Assembly (NCBI RefSeq): GCF_000012945.1
Contig: NC_007510.1
Span: 2,170,001-2,234,000, forward strand
DNA from: Burkholderia lata
Lineage (GTDB): Bacteria; Pseudomonadota; Gammaproteobacteria; Burkholderiales; Burkholderiaceae
Reading direction: 5' to 3'
Length of the DNA: 64,000 bases
Under the pieces are notes generated by a model, which was not told the origin of the DNA, did not search any database, and saw nothing but the letters and a program-made list of their open reading frames with translations. Of the stretch, positions 44,767 to 53,651 are shown piece after piece; position 1 is the stretch's first letter; each line of letters starts with the position of its first letter. The position numbers and the translations under genes were made by a program.

Positions 44767-45861
44767 ATGCTTCGAATCTGGGTTCCCGTTGCTGTCGTTT
44801 CACTGCTTGCGGCCTGCTCCAGCGTGCCGCCGCAGTCGGCATCGCGCCCCGCCTCGGGCATGAAGATCACGACACCGCGCGCATTCCCCGCCCCCGCCAA
44901 TTTCCCGAAGTTCGTCGATCACAGCGTCGGCCAGGAAGAAATCTCGATCCAGGCGATGAGCCTCGTCGGCGTCCCGTATCGCTGGGGCGGCAACACGCCG
45001 ACCAGCGGCTTCGACTGCAGCGGGCTCGTGCGCTACGTGATCGGCCGTGCGGCCGACGTGAACCTGCCGCGCACGACGGCCGACATGAGCGGCCGCGGCG
45101 TGTCGATCGATCCCGACCAGATCGCGCCGGGCGACCTGATCTTCTTCAATACGACCGGGCGGCCGCATTCGCACGTCGGCATCTATGTCGGCAAGCTGCG
45201 CTTCGTCAACGCACCGTCGACGGGCGGCACCGTGCGGCTCGACTACCTGACGAATCCTTACTGGGCCAAGCGTTTCGACGGCATTCGCCGCGTCGTGCCG
45301 CCGCGCGGGGCGCCTACGCCGTTCGATGCGCCGACCTATGAAGCCAAGCGTGACGAGCCGCGCAGCGCGCCCGTCGTGGCGCCCGCCCCGGTGGTCGTGA
45401 CTGCCGCCGCGCCGCGGCAGCCGGCCTATACGTCGTCGCAAGCTGCTGCGACCCAGGCACCTGCACCGGTCATGCCGTCCCCGCAGGTCGTATCGACCGC
45501 AGCGGTTGCCCCCGCAGCCGCGTCGGCCGACCCGTATGAACCACCGCCGCCGCGCATGCAGGCGGCCCAGCAGCAGGCTACGTCCGTGAATGACGGTACG
45601 GGCAGCGCCGCGATGACGGCGAATGCCGCACCGGCCGGCCCGGCTGAGGCCGGCACACAGATTCCGACGACGGCGCTGACTGCCGCCCAGGCTGCTGCTT
45701 TCGATGCGGAGCCGCCGTCCGCCGCCGCCGCGGCGTCACCGCGCAGTGTCGAGCCCGCCCCCGTTCAGGTACTACGTGCGTCGACCCAATCCGCGCCCGC
45801 CAGCCCGCGCACCGCCACCGCTGACGATCCGATTGCCCGGTTCGCGAACGGAAGTTACTAG
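44767..45861 (+). CDS. NlpC/P60 (C40) peptidoglycan endopeptidase, lipoprotein
   Basis: A 364-residue exported hydrolase that probably cuts peptide cross-links of peptidoglycan. Residues 1-17 are a lipoprotein signal with lipobox LLAAC and acylated Cys17. The NlpC/P60 domain spans about 55-180, with catalytic Cys84 in GFDCSGLVRY and His136 in HSHVGIY; the third polar residue is probably in FVNA. After residue 185 comes a tail of about 180 residues very rich in Ala, Pro, Thr and Gln, of no recognisable fold, perhaps spanning the wall. It is a single-gene unit ending at a bidirectional terminator. Confidence 0.9.
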   Translation: MLRIWVPVAVVSLLAACSSVPPQSASRPASGMKITTPRAFPAPANFPKFVDHSVGQEEISIQAMSLVGVPYRWGGNTPTSGFDCSGLVRYVIGRAADVNLPRTTADMSGRGVSIDPDQIAPGDLIFFNTTGRPHSHVGIYVGKLRFVNAPSTGGTVRLDYLTNPYWAKRFDGIRRVVPPRGAPTPFDAPTYEAKRDEPRSAPVVAPAPVVVTAAAPRQPAYTSSQAAATQAPAPVMPSPQVVSTAAVAPAAASADPYEPPPPRMQAAQQQATSVNDGTGSAAMTANAAPAGPAEAGTQIPTTALTAAQAAAFDAEPPSAAAAASPRSVEPAPVQVLRASTQSAPASPRTATADDPIARFANGSY

Positions 45862-45932
45862 CCCGCTTCGCCCTCGCCTGCGGCCACCCGCGACCGCAGC
45901 CGCTCTTCGCCGCACCTTCCCGCACCCCAAAA

Positions 45933-45970
45933 GAAAATGCGCCGCAGCCTTTCGGCTTGCGGCGCATTTC
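45933..45970. terminator. Bidirectional terminator between NlpC/P60 gene and pit
   Basis: AAATGCGCCGCA pairs with TGCGGCGCATTT, with GCC/GGC extending the stem. It lies between convergent genes, 70 nt after one stop and 30 nt from the other. Confidence 0.8.
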
Positions 45971-45999
45971 ATGTCCGTTCGACAGTATCGAATCGGCGA

Positions 46000-47010
46000 T
46001 CAGAAGATCTGGTGACCGAGCCACCATCCACCGGCCGCGAACAACGCAGCCGCGGGCAGCGTCAGCACCCACGCCCACACGATGTTGCCGGCCACACCCC
46101 AGCGCACGGCCGACAGCTTCTGCGTCGCGCCGACGCCGACGATCGCGCCGGTGATCGTGTGCGTGGTCGACACAGGAATGCCGAGGAACGACGCGAGGAA
46201 CAGCGTCATCGCACCGCCGGTTTCCGCACAGAAGCCACCGACCGGCTTGAGCTTCGTGATCTTCTGGCCCATCGTGCGCACGATGCGCCAGCCGCCGAAC
46301 AGCGTACCGAGGCCCATCGACAGGTAGCACGCGCCGATCACCCACGCCGGCGGTGCATCGGCGGTCGCCGACGCATAGCCCGACGCGATCAGCAGCATCC
46401 AGATGATGCCGATCGTCTTCTGCGCGTCGTTGCCGCCGTGGCCGAGGCTGTACAGCCCGGCCGACAGCAGCTGCAGCCGGCGGAAGCGCCGGTCGACCTT
46501 GCTGGGCGCGGTACGGAAATACAGCCACGACACGCCGAGCATGAACAGCGAGCCGAGGATGAAGCCGAGCAGCGGCGAGATGAAGATGAACGCGATGGTC
46601 TTCAGCAGCCCGTCGATGTTCAGCGAGCTCCAGCCCGACTTGGCGAGCGCCGCGCCGACGAGGCCGCCGATCAGCGCATGCGACGAGCTCGACGGGATCC
46701 CGTAGTACCACGTGATCACGTTCCAGCCGATCGCACCGACGAGCGCACCGAACACGACGTAGTGGTCGACGATCTCGGGATCGATCGTGCCTTTACCGAC
46801 GGTCTGCGCGACTTTCAGGTGAAAGATGAAATACGCGATGACGTTGAACGCCGCCGCGAACACGACGGCCTGCTGGGGTTTCAGCACCCCGGTGGACACG
46901 ACGGTGGCGATCGAGTTCGCCGCGTCGTGAAAGCCGTTCATGAAGTCGAATACGAGCGCGACGAGCACCAGCGTCGCGACCATCCATAGGGCGAGTTGTA
47001 TCGAATGCAT
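46000..47010 (-). CDS. pit: Low-affinity inorganic phosphate transporter
   Basis: A 336-residue PiT-family permease that imports metal-phosphate with protons. The two duplicated signatures are visible: FDFMNGFHDAANSIATVVST near residues 23-42 and GHGGNDAQKTIGIIWMLL in the second half. GIPSSSSHALIGG and GIPVSTTHTITGAI complete the repeat. About ten transmembrane helices. It is encoded 10 nt after a DUF47 gene, the usual Pit accessory partner. Confidence 0.95.
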   Translation of the reverse strand: MHSIQLALWMVATLVLVALVFDFMNGFHDAANSIATVVSTGVLKPQQAVVFAAAFNVIAYFIFHLKVAQTVGKGTIDPEIVDHYVVFGALVGAIGWNVITWYYGIPSSSSHALIGGLVGAALAKSGWSSLNIDGLLKTIAFIFISPLLGFILGSLFMLGVSWLYFRTAPSKVDRRFRRLQLLSAGLYSLGHGGNDAQKTIGIIWMLLIASGYASATADAPPAWVIGACYLSMGLGTLFGGWRIVRTMGQKITKLKPVGGFCAETGGAMTLFLASFLGIPVSTTHTITGAIVGVGATQKLSAVRWGVAGNIVWAWVLTLPAAALFAAGGWWLGHQIF

Positions 47011-47020
47011 CGTGGTCCGC

Positions 47021-47647
47021 TCAGGCGTTTTCCAGCACGATGCCTTCGATGATGTTCGCGACGTCCTCGCACTTGTCGGTGATCTCTTCGAGCAGCTCGT
47101 AGATCGCCTTCAGCTTGATGAGCGTCTTCACGTCGTCTTCCTCGCGGAACAGCTTCGACATCGCCGCGCGCAGCACGCGATCGGCTTCCGACTCCCAGCG
47201 GTCGATCTCCTCGCACTGCTTGAGGATCTGCGCCGACTGCTTCATGTCGGACAGCATCGCAACGGCCTGCTGAACGTGCTGGGCCGACTGCGTGACGATG
47301 TGCGCGAGCTGGCTCGCTTCCGACGTGACGGCACGCACGTCGTACAGCGACACGGCCGTCGCGACGTCCTCCATCAGGTCGAGGATGTCGTCCATCGTCG
47401 TGATCAGCTTGTGGATCTCGTCGCGATCGAGCGGCGTGATGAAAGTCTTGTGCAGCAGATCGATCGCTTCGTGCGTGAGCTTGTCGGCGGCCTTCTCGGC
47501 GGTTTGCACGTTTTGCTTGTGAATCTCGGCGTCGGCGAGATTGTCGATCAGCAGTTCGAGCTCGCGGCCACCGGAAACGATGTACTTCGCGTGCGCATTG
47601 AAGAGTTCAAAGAACTTGCCCTCGGTGGGCATGAATCGACCGAACAT
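47021..47647 (-). CDS. DUF47/PhoU-like phosphate transport regulator
   Basis: A 208-residue, largely helical protein of the DUF47 (TIGR00153) family, distant kin of PhoU. Conserved segments are MFGRFMPTEGKFFELFN at the start and TFITPLDRDEIHKLITTMDDILDLMED in the middle, with Glu/Asp-rich helices that bind metals in relatives. Such proteins pair with Pit and are thought to regulate phosphate or metal-phosphate uptake. pit lies 10 nt downstream, so the two form an operon. Confidence 0.9.
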   Translation of the reverse strand: MFGRFMPTEGKFFELFNAHAKYIVSGGRELELLIDNLADAEIHKQNVQTAEKAADKLTHEAIDLLHKTFITPLDRDEIHKLITTMDDILDLMEDVATAVSLYDVRAVTSEASQLAHIVTQSAQHVQQAVAMLSDMKQSAQILKQCEEIDRWESEADRVLRAAMSKLFREEDDVKTLIKLKAIYELLEEITDKCEDVANIIEGIVLENA

Positions 47648-47787
47648 GGGATTCCTGAGAGATTGTCAAACTACTGTCACGAAAACGGGCGACATTGTAC
47701 CGTTATTCGGTCGTGCCGCGACGCGCGCACATGCGCGCGCCGGGATTGGATACAACGTTTGGCGATTTAGGGCTTTACAAACCGGCG

Positions 47788-49170
47788 TTACTCGCCGTAG
47801 AACGTCTGCGCCCCTGCAAAGTTGTCGAACTTCGTGTATTGCCCCAGGAACGTGAGGCGAACGGGGCCGATCGGGCCGTTACGCTGCTTGCCGATGATGA
47901 TCTCGGCCGTGCCCTTGTCGGGGCTGTCCGGGTTGTAGACTTCGTCGCGGTAGATGAACAGGATCACGTCCGCGTCCTGTTCGATTGCGCCTGATTCACG
48001 CAAATCCGACATCACCGGACGCTTGTTCGGACGCTGCTCGAGGCCGCGGTTCAGCTGCGACAGCGCGATCACCGGCACGTCCAGTTCCTTCGCGAGACTC
48101 TTCAGCGATCGCGAGATTTCCGAGATTTCGGTCGCGCGGTTCTCGCCCTGCGACGAACCCGACATCAGCTGCAGGTAGTCGACGATGATCAGGCCGAGCT
48201 TGCCGCATTGCCGCGCAAGACGCCGCGCGCGCGAGCGCAATTCCATCGGGTTCAGGCCACCGGTTTCGTCGATGAAGAGCTGTGCCTCGCTCATCTTCTG
48301 CACCGCGTGCGTCAGCTTCGGCCAATCCTCGTCCGTCAGGCGCCCCGTCCGCATCCGGTGCTGGTCGAGCCGGCCGATCGAGCCGAGCATACGCATCACG
48401 AGCTGGGTGCCCGGCATTTCCATCGAGAACACCGCGACCGGCAGCCCGTACTCGACCGCCACGTATTCGCCGATGTTCATCGAGAACGCGGTCTTACCCA
48501 TCGACGGACGCCCTGCGACGATGATCAGTTCGCCACCGTGCATCCCGGACGTCATCCGGTCGAGGTCGACGAAGCCCGTCGGGGTGCCCGTGACGTCACT
48601 CGGATTTGCCGTGTGGTACAGCGTATCGATGCGCTCGACGACCTGCGTGAGCAGCGGACCGATCTCGAGGAAGCCCTGGTTGCCGCGCGCGCCATCCTCG
48701 GCGATCGAGAACACCTTCGACTCGGCCTCGTCGAGCAGCTGACGGACTTCCTTGCCTTGCGGGTTGAACGCATCGGCCGAGATTTCGTCGGCGACCGACA
48801 CGAGCCGGCGCAGCACCGCGCGGTCGCGCACGATTTCCGCATAGCGGCGGATGTTCGCCGCGCTCGGCGTGTTCTGTGCGAGGGCATTCAGGTACGCGAG
48901 CCCGCCGACGTCGTCGGCCTTGCCGGACGTGGTCAGCGCTTCGTACACGGTCACGACGTCGGCCGGGCGCGTCGACGCGATCAGGCGGCCGATGTGCTCG
49001 TAGATGATCCGGTGGTCATAGCGGTAGAAGTCGCCCTGCGACAGGAAGTCGGCAATCCGGTCCCAGGCCGCGTTGTCGAGCAACAGGCCGCCGAGCACCG
49101 ACTGCTCGGCTTCGACCGAATGCGGCGGGACTTTCAGCGATTCGATTTGAGGATCTTGCGGCGCGTTCAT
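47788..49170 (-). CDS. dnaB: Replicative DNA helicase DnaB
   Basis: A 460-residue hexameric helicase at the replication fork. The N-terminal domain (1-120) begins after the conserved VPPHSVEAEQSVLGGLLLD. A linker helix joins the RecA-like motor with Walker A GRPSMGKT at 220-227, DYLQLM (Walker B) and the EISRSLKSLAKELDVPVIAL segment. No intein is present. It lies downstream of the rplI operon but behind that operon's terminator. Confidence 0.97.
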   Translation of the reverse strand: MNAPQDPQIESLKVPPHSVEAEQSVLGGLLLDNAAWDRIADFLSQGDFYRYDHRIIYEHIGRLIASTRPADVVTVYEALTTSGKADDVGGLAYLNALAQNTPSAANIRRYAEIVRDRAVLRRLVSVADEISADAFNPQGKEVRQLLDEAESKVFSIAEDGARGNQGFLEIGPLLTQVVERIDTLYHTANPSDVTGTPTGFVDLDRMTSGMHGGELIIVAGRPSMGKTAFSMNIGEYVAVEYGLPVAVFSMEMPGTQLVMRMLGSIGRLDQHRMRTGRLTDEDWPKLTHAVQKMSEAQLFIDETGGLNPMELRSRARRLARQCGKLGLIIVDYLQLMSGSSQGENRATEISEISRSLKSLAKELDVPVIALSQLNRGLEQRPNKRPVMSDLRESGAIEQDADVILFIYRDEVYNPDSPDKGTAEIIIGKQRNGPIGPVRLTFLGQYTKFDNFAGAQTFYGE

Positions 49171-49230
49171 GGGTTGGGATTATCGCGAATTACACAGGAC
49201 GGCGCCATACCGGCCACCAGCGAGCGGGCA

Positions 49231-49268
49231 ATAAAAAAGGCAGGCCCCGGTTGCCCGGGCGCCTGCCC
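49231..49268 (-). terminator. Terminator of the rpsF-priB-rpsR-rplI operon
   Basis: On the minus strand GGCAGGC...GCCTGCC forms a GC-rich stem containing an inner CCCGGG...CCGGGG pairing, followed by TTTTTTATTG. It lies about 40 nt after the rplI stop. Confidence 0.8.
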
Positions 49269-49309
49269 TTGTCCGGACGGCGGAAGCCGCCCGGAAAGCT
49301 TGCGTACGC

Positions 49310-49762
49310 TTACGCGTGGTCGCCGATCACGTTGATCGTGATGTCGACGACGACGTCCGTATGCAGCGCAACCTGGACGCTGTGCTCGCCGATCATCTTC
49401 AGCGGGCCTTCCGGCATGCGAACTTGCAGCTTCTCGACTTCGAAACCTGCCTTCTTCAGCAGTTCCGCGACGTCGCCGTTCGTGACCGAGCCGAACAGAC
49501 GGCCGTCAACGCCCGACTTCTGCGTGATTTCGAACGACTGGCCGTTCAGCTTCTCGCCGACTGCCTGCGATGCTGCCAGCTTTTCAGCGGCGATCTTTTC
49601 GAGTTCAGCGCGGCGAACTTCGAATTCGGCGATCGCTTCCTTCGTTGCACGGCGAGCCTTGCGGTTCGGGATCAGGAAGTTGCGAGCGTAACCGTCCTTG
49701 ACCTTGACGATGTCGCCGAGGTTACCCAGATTGGCGACTTTTTCCAACAGAATGATTTGCAT
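49310..49762 (-). CDS. rplI: 50S ribosomal protein L9
   Basis: A 150-residue ribosomal protein. The N-terminal rRNA-binding domain starts [19 protein letters not shown] with the classical [11 protein letters not shown] loop. A long exposed helix ([16 protein letters not shown]) leads to the C-terminal domain with [12 protein letters not shown]. It is the last gene of the operon, 27 nt after rpsR. Confidence 0.98.
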
Positions 49763-49789
49763 TCGAATTCTCCTTATTGCGTCGCCTGA

Positions 49790-50065
49790 TTACGCCTTGT
49801 GCTGATCGGTGTACGGCAGCAGCGCGAGGAAACGCGCACGCTTGATGGCCGTATCCAGCTGACGCTGATAGTGCGCCTTCGTACCCGTCAGACGAGCCGG
49901 CGTGATCTTGCCGTTTTCGCCGATGAAGTCCTTCAGCGTTTCCGTGTCCTTGTAGTCGATCTGCTCGACGCCTGCAGCCGTGAAACGGCAGAACTTCTTG
50001 CGCTTGAAGAGCGGGTTTTGTTGCTGACGACGCTTGTCGAATTTCTTACCAGTCGGGCGGGGCAT
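49790..50065 (-). CDS. rpsR: 30S ribosomal protein S18
   Basis: A 91-residue ribosomal protein that binds S6 in the platform of the small subunit. [26 protein letters not shown] and the basic [14 protein letters not shown] are typical. The start at 50065 ([13 protein letters not shown]) overlaps nothing: priB stops 5 nt upstream. The frame is open further up, but that is only priB in another frame. Confidence 0.98.
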
Positions 50066-50069
50066 GATT

Positions 50070-50369
50070 TCAGTCCTTTCCAATGTCCTGCAATGCTGTG
50101 ATGTGAAACACCAAGGTTCTCGCGTTGCGGCTTTTCTTTGCCAGGAAGCCCGTGAACAGCGTTTCGACGCCCATTTCACGACTTTCCAGCTTGCCGCTCG
50201 CCTCACCGGCCGCCACCGCCTCGATCGTCATTTCGACCTGACGGGGAATGCCTGCTTCGACGACTTCCGTGCGGTGATGCAATGTGGCGCTTGCGATCGG
50301 AACACCAGCCGGCGTATATCGCACCGGCGCGCGTTCGACGACGCTTGCCGTCAATTGCAACCTGTTCAC
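50070..50369 (-). CDS. priB: Primosomal replication protein N (PriB)
   Basis: A 99-residue single-stranded-DNA-binding OB-fold protein of the replication restart primosome. It begins [20 protein letters not shown], with [11 protein letters not shown] and a C-terminal [12 protein letters not shown], all typical of beta- and gammaproteobacterial PriB. Its position between rpsF and rpsR is the standard context and secures the call. Confidence 0.93.
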
Positions 50370-50409
50370 GTGAGTGACGCGCTCCTTGATGGCTTAATGA
50401 ATGACGAAC

Positions 50410-50784
50410 TTAAGCCTGCGCTTCGGTCGGCTGAGCTGCAGCCGCCTTCTTGGCTTCTTCGCGCTGAACTTCCTTCATCATCGGCGACGGGCCGGTTTCG
50501 GCCTTCTTCATCTTGACGATGAGGTGACGCAGCACGGCGTCGTTGAACTTGAACGCGTGTTCGAGTTCGTCGAGCGTCGTCTGGTCGCACTCGATGTTCA
50601 TGCAGACGTAGTGAGCCTTCGCGAGTTTCTCGATCATGTAGGCCAGTTGGCGACGGCCCCAGTCTTCGACACGGTGGATCTGACCGCCGTGCGACGTGAT
50701 CGTGGTCTTGTAACGCTCGATCATCGCGGGCACTTGCTCGCTTTGATCGGGGTGCACGATGAATACGATTTCGTAATGACGCAT
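50410..50784 (-). CDS. rpsF: 30S ribosomal protein S6
   Basis: A 124-residue ribosomal protein. [19 protein letters not shown] and [20 protein letters not shown] are conserved. The C-terminal tail is Lys/Ala/Glu-rich. The start at 50784 follows CAAGGAGTG; an in-frame ATG 27 nt upstream is less likely. It heads the operon with priB, rpsR and rplI. A hairpin just upstream probably allows feedback by the S6:S18 complex. Confidence 0.98.
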   Translation of the reverse strand: MRHYEIVFIVHPDQSEQVPAMIERYKTTITSHGGQIHRVEDWGRRQLAYMIEKLAKAHYVCMNIECDQTTLDELEHAFKFNDAVLRHLIVKMKKAETGPSPMMKEVQREEAKKAAAAQPTEAQA

Positions 50785-50806
50785 TACACACTCCTTGTGG
50801 ATTAAA

Positions 50807-50834
50807 GCCACCCGGGCGTCTGAACCGGTGTGGC
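50807..50834 (-). promoter_or_regulatory. Probable S6:S18-binding leader hairpin of rpsF
   Basis: On the minus strand GCCAC-A-CCGG, a 9-nt loop, then CCGG-GTGGC forms a hairpin with a bulge, starting about 11 nt into the leader and ending 22 nt before the rpsF start. A hairpin with a CCG-containing bulge or loop upstream of rpsF is the described S6:S18 regulatory element in many bacteria. Agreement here was judged by eye only. Confidence 0.5.
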
Positions 50835-50850
50835 AAGTGAGAAGCCGAAG

Positions 50851-50879
50851 ATTCTAACCCGGATACGGGGCGCATGCAA
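50851..50879 (-). promoter_or_regulatory. Sigma-70 promoter of the rpsF operon
   Basis: On the minus strand TTGCAT (50879-50874) and TAGAAT (50856-50851) are separated by exactly 17 nt. Transcription should begin near 50845, leaving a leader of about 60 nt that contains the hairpin at 50807-50834. Confidence 0.75.
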
Positions 50880-51027
50880 GACCAATCGACGATTCGCGTG
50901 CGGATTCGGCCGTGTTTTCAAAGACTTGAAGGGGGCGCCCGGCAAGCGGGCCACCTTTCGGCCCGTTTTCCCGGTCAGGGTCGGAACAGAGATGCGCGGC
51001 GGGCCCGCAGCCCGCGCCGCCATGCCG

Positions 51028-51930
51028 TCACTCGGTGCGCGTGACGCCGAGCCGCGCATCGAGCGCGGTCCTGAACGCCGCGAGCGCCGACGGCTCGGCA
51101 TCGGTCACGGCCCACCACGTCATCCCGGCCGCGTCCCAGCGGTCGAGCGCATAACCCTGCGACACGGTCGAGTACGGCGCCCCCGGCCCTTCCCCGGCCG
51201 GCCGCACGTAGACGTCGATCACGTGCTGCCGGTAACGGTAGACGAGCACCGCGACGCGACGCCGCCCGACGTAGTCGAGCCGGCCGCCGACCAGCGCGAA
51301 GCCGTCCGTCGCAAGATCCTCGACCGGCGGCGCATAGTCGATCCGGCCGTTGAACCACGGCTTGACCGTGTGCCGATCGGTCGAGATCACGTCGATGTCG
51401 CGCGCCGACAGGTCGGCCCGCACATGGCTCGACACGAGTTCGTCGACCGTGCGGTCGGTGTCGGCGTGACGCGCCGACAATGCCATCCCGCCCGCCGCGG
51501 CAACCGCCACCAGCAGCGCGACGCCCCAGCCGAGTCCCGGCAGCGCGGCGACCCGCGGCCCCGTGCCGGCCGACGCCGGGCGTGCCGACCCGCCTTGATC
51601 GGTCAGCCACGAGAACCAGCGGCGACCACGCGGACGCGGCTGCGCCTGCGGCTGTGACCGCGGTTCGGGCTGCGGCTCCGCCCGCGCGGGTTCGCGCACG
51701 GGCGCATCGGCCGCGGCCGGCAGGCTCGCGAGAATGCGGGCCCGCAACGCATCCGGCGCACGGTGATAGTCGGCCTGACGCACGGCCTGCACCAGCGTGA
51801 CGATCCGCGCGCGTTCACGGCGGCACGCTTCGCACCCTTCGACATGCTGCTGGACCCGCAACGCATCGGGCGCCGACAGCTCGCGGTCGACGTCCGCGTC
51901 CAGCAACGCTCGCGCTTCGTTACAGTCCAT
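51028..51930 (-). CDS. Zinc-finger anti-sigma factor
   Basis: A 300-residue membrane anti-sigma protein. The cytoplasmic N-terminus carries a zf-HC2 motif: His29, Cys33 and Cys36 (HVEGCEACRRE). A Pro/Gln/Arg-rich linker spans about 75-105. One transmembrane helix lies at about 132-152 (LGWGVALLVAVAAAGGMALS). The periplasmic domain of about 150 residues (ISTDRHTVKPWFNGRIDYAP, then GYALDRWDAAGMTWWAV) resembles that of other RsiW/ChrR-neighbour anti-sigmas. It overlaps the sigma gene by 11 nt, so the pair is made together. The signal is unknown. Confidence 0.88.
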   Translation of the reverse strand: MDCNEARALLDADVDRELSAPDALRVQQHVEGCEACRRERARIVTLVQAVRQADYHRAPDALRARILASLPAAADAPVREPARAEPQPEPRSQPQAQPRPRGRRWFSWLTDQGGSARPASAGTGPRVAALPGLGWGVALLVAVAAAGGMALSARHADTDRTVDELVSSHVRADLSARDIDVISTDRHTVKPWFNGRIDYAPPVEDLATDGFALVGGRLDYVGRRRVAVLVYRYRQHVIDVYVRPAGEGPGAPYSTVSQGYALDRWDAAGMTWWAVTDAEPSALAAFRTALDARLGVTRTE

Positions 51931-52561
51931 CGATAGCCTCCGATGCGGTTCCGCCAGCCGGCGTACGGCCCGGCCTGCCTTCGGCCGCCGGTGCCGGCGG
52001 GCCACCCAGCAGCGCGGCAAGCTTGCGCCGGCCGCGTGCGAGCCGCGACATCACCGTGCCGACCGGCACGTCCGCGATCGCCGCAATCTCGCGGTAACTC
52101 AGGTCCTCCATCTCGCGCAGCACGAGCACCTCGCGGTATTCGGGCGGCAGCTTCGCGAGCGCTTCATTCACGAGCCGCACGTTCTCGCCGCGCAGCAGGT
52201 GCGCGAGCGGATCGTCGGTCGCCGGTTGCCAGTCGTCGGGCACGTCGGTGTCGTCGAGCGTGTCGGGCAGCGCAACCTCGTGCGCATGCGTGCGGCGCCT
52301 CCACTCGGTGTACCAGGTGTGGCGCACGATCGTCAGCAGCCACGGCCGCGCGTTGTCGCCGCGACACGAATCGACGAAGCGCAGCGCGCGCATGCACGCG
52401 TCCTGGACGACGTCGTCCGCATCGCCGGCGCTGCCGCTCAGCCAGCGCGCGAGGTTGTACGCGGCGTCGAGATGCGGCAGCACGAGCACGCGAAACCGCT
52501 CGCCGCGCGCAACCGCGTCGTCCGCCGACCGCTCATCGACTGCCTGTCCGGCTTGCCCCAC
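51920..52561 (-). CDS. ECF-type RNA polymerase sigma factor
   Basis: A 213-residue group 4 sigma factor. Region 2 includes AYNLARWLSGSAGDADDVVQ and ACMRALRFVDS. A variable linker follows. Region 4 is LPPEYREVLVLREMEDLSY with the helix-turn-helix IAAIADVPVGTVMSRLARGR. I choose the GTG at 52561, which has GGGAGG 4 nt upstream; the frame is open further up without any ECF similarity. The last 11 nt overlap the anti-sigma gene. A GGGAATAAA element upstream suggests it drives its own expression. The regulon is unknown. Confidence 0.87.
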   Translation of the reverse strand: MGQAGQAVDERSADDAVARGERFRVLVLPHLDAAYNLARWLSGSAGDADDVVQDACMRALRFVDSCRGDNARPWLLTIVRHTWYTEWRRRTHAHEVALPDTLDDTDVPDDWQPATDDPLAHLLRGENVRLVNEALAKLPPEYREVLVLREMEDLSYREIAAIADVPVGTVMSRLARGRRKLAALLGGPPAPAAEGRPGRTPAGGTASEAIDGL

Positions 52562-52641
52562 ATGGCCTCCCTGGTCCCGGCGGCCGAAGCCGCGCCCGTT
52601 CCGGGCACGGTGCCCGGACAGACCGGCAACGTGCGCGCTCG

Positions 52642-52672
52642 ATGACCTTACCGTCGTTGCGTCGAGTTTATT
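52642..52672 (-). promoter_or_regulatory. Candidate ECF-type autoregulated promoter
   Basis: On the minus strand GGGAATAAA (52672-52664) resembles the GGAAT/GGAATAA -35 element used by many ECF sigma factors. About 16 nt further on GGTC could be the -10. It lies about 80 nt before the GTG of the sigma gene. Confidence 0.5.
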
Positions 52673-52739
52673 CCCGCGCCGCGCGCCCGAAGCGTAAATA
52701 AATCGTCGAACAGCCCGGTGGCCGGGCCGTCCGCGCCGG

Positions 52740-53651
52740 TTACGGCGTGGTGCTCCAGTAGCCGGGGCTCGCGTAAGCGGCGCGCAGGTAGTCGATGAAG
52801 TAGCGCACGCGCGCCGGCACGTAGCGCTGCTGCGGGTAGACCGCGAGGATGTCGTAGTCGGGCAGCGCATACTCGTCGAGCACGGTCTCGAGCGCGCCCG
52901 TCTCGAGCTGCGCGGCGATTTCCCACGTCGAGCGCCAGCCGAGCCCGAGACCCTCGGCGACCCAGCGGTGCAGCAGCTCGCCGTCGTTGCAGTCGAGATT
53001 GCCGGCCACGCGCATCGTCGCGATCTTGCCGTGGCGCTGGAAATACCAGCCGCGGTTCTGCCCGCCCTGCAGGTTGAACGCCAGGCAGTTGTGCTTGAGC
53101 AGATCGTCGAGCGACTTCGGCCGGCCGTGCCGGCGGAAATACTCGGGCGTGCCGCATACGACTCGCCGGTTCGACGCGAGCTTCACCGCGACGAAGTTCG
53201 GATCGACGGCCCCGCCGATCCGGATCGACAGGTCGTAGCCCTCGCGCACGAGATCGACGACGCGGTCGGTCAGGTTGAACGACAGCTGCATCTCGGGCTT
53301 GTCGACCAGAAAGCCGGGGGCGTGCGGCGCGACGTGCTTGCGCCCGAACGCAGCCGGTGCGGACACGATCAGGTGCCCGCTGACCGCCCGCCGCCCGGCG
53401 GCCAGCTCGTTCTCGGCCTGGTCCCATTCGGACAGGAGGCCGCGGCAGCGCTCGAGGAACGCGGCGCCCTCCTCGCTGACCACCAGCCGCCGCGTCGAGC
53501 GGTACATCAGCTTCACGCCAAGACGCTTTTCGAGCGCGTCGATGCGCCGCCCGAGCACCACCGGCGACACGCCCTCCTCGAGCGCCGCCGCCGCGAGGCT
53601 GCCGGCATCGGCCACCCGCACGAACGTCTCGATCTGCTTGAAGCGATCCAT
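52740..53651 (-). CDS. LysR family transcriptional regulator
   Basis: A 303-residue LysR-type regulator. The helix-turn-helix is at residues 1-60 (MDRFKQIETFVRVADAGSLA, then GVSPVVLGRRIDALEKRLGV). The co-inducer domain starts at about residue 90 and has the LPDYDILAVYPQ region near the C-terminus. The start at 53651 is preceded by GGAG. It is divergent from gcl-hyi-glxR with 172 nt between, so it probably controls that operon, perhaps in response to glyoxylate or a derivative. It resembles the aromatic-type LysR group (CrgA-like), so a different target cannot be ruled out. Confidence 0.85.
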   Translation of the reverse strand: MDRFKQIETFVRVADAGSLAAAALEEGVSPVVLGRRIDALEKRLGVKLMYRSTRRLVVSEEGAAFLERCRGLLSEWDQAENELAAGRRAVSGHLIVSAPAAFGRKHVAPHAPGFLVDKPEMQLSFNLTDRVVDLVREGYDLSIRIGGAVDPNFVAVKLASNRRVVCGTPEYFRRHGRPKSLDDLLKHNCLAFNLQGGQNRGWYFQRHGKIATMRVAGNLDCNDGELLHRWVAEGLGLGWRSTWEIAAQLETGALETVLDEYALPDYDILAVYPQQRYVPARVRYFIDYLRAAYASPGYWSTTP

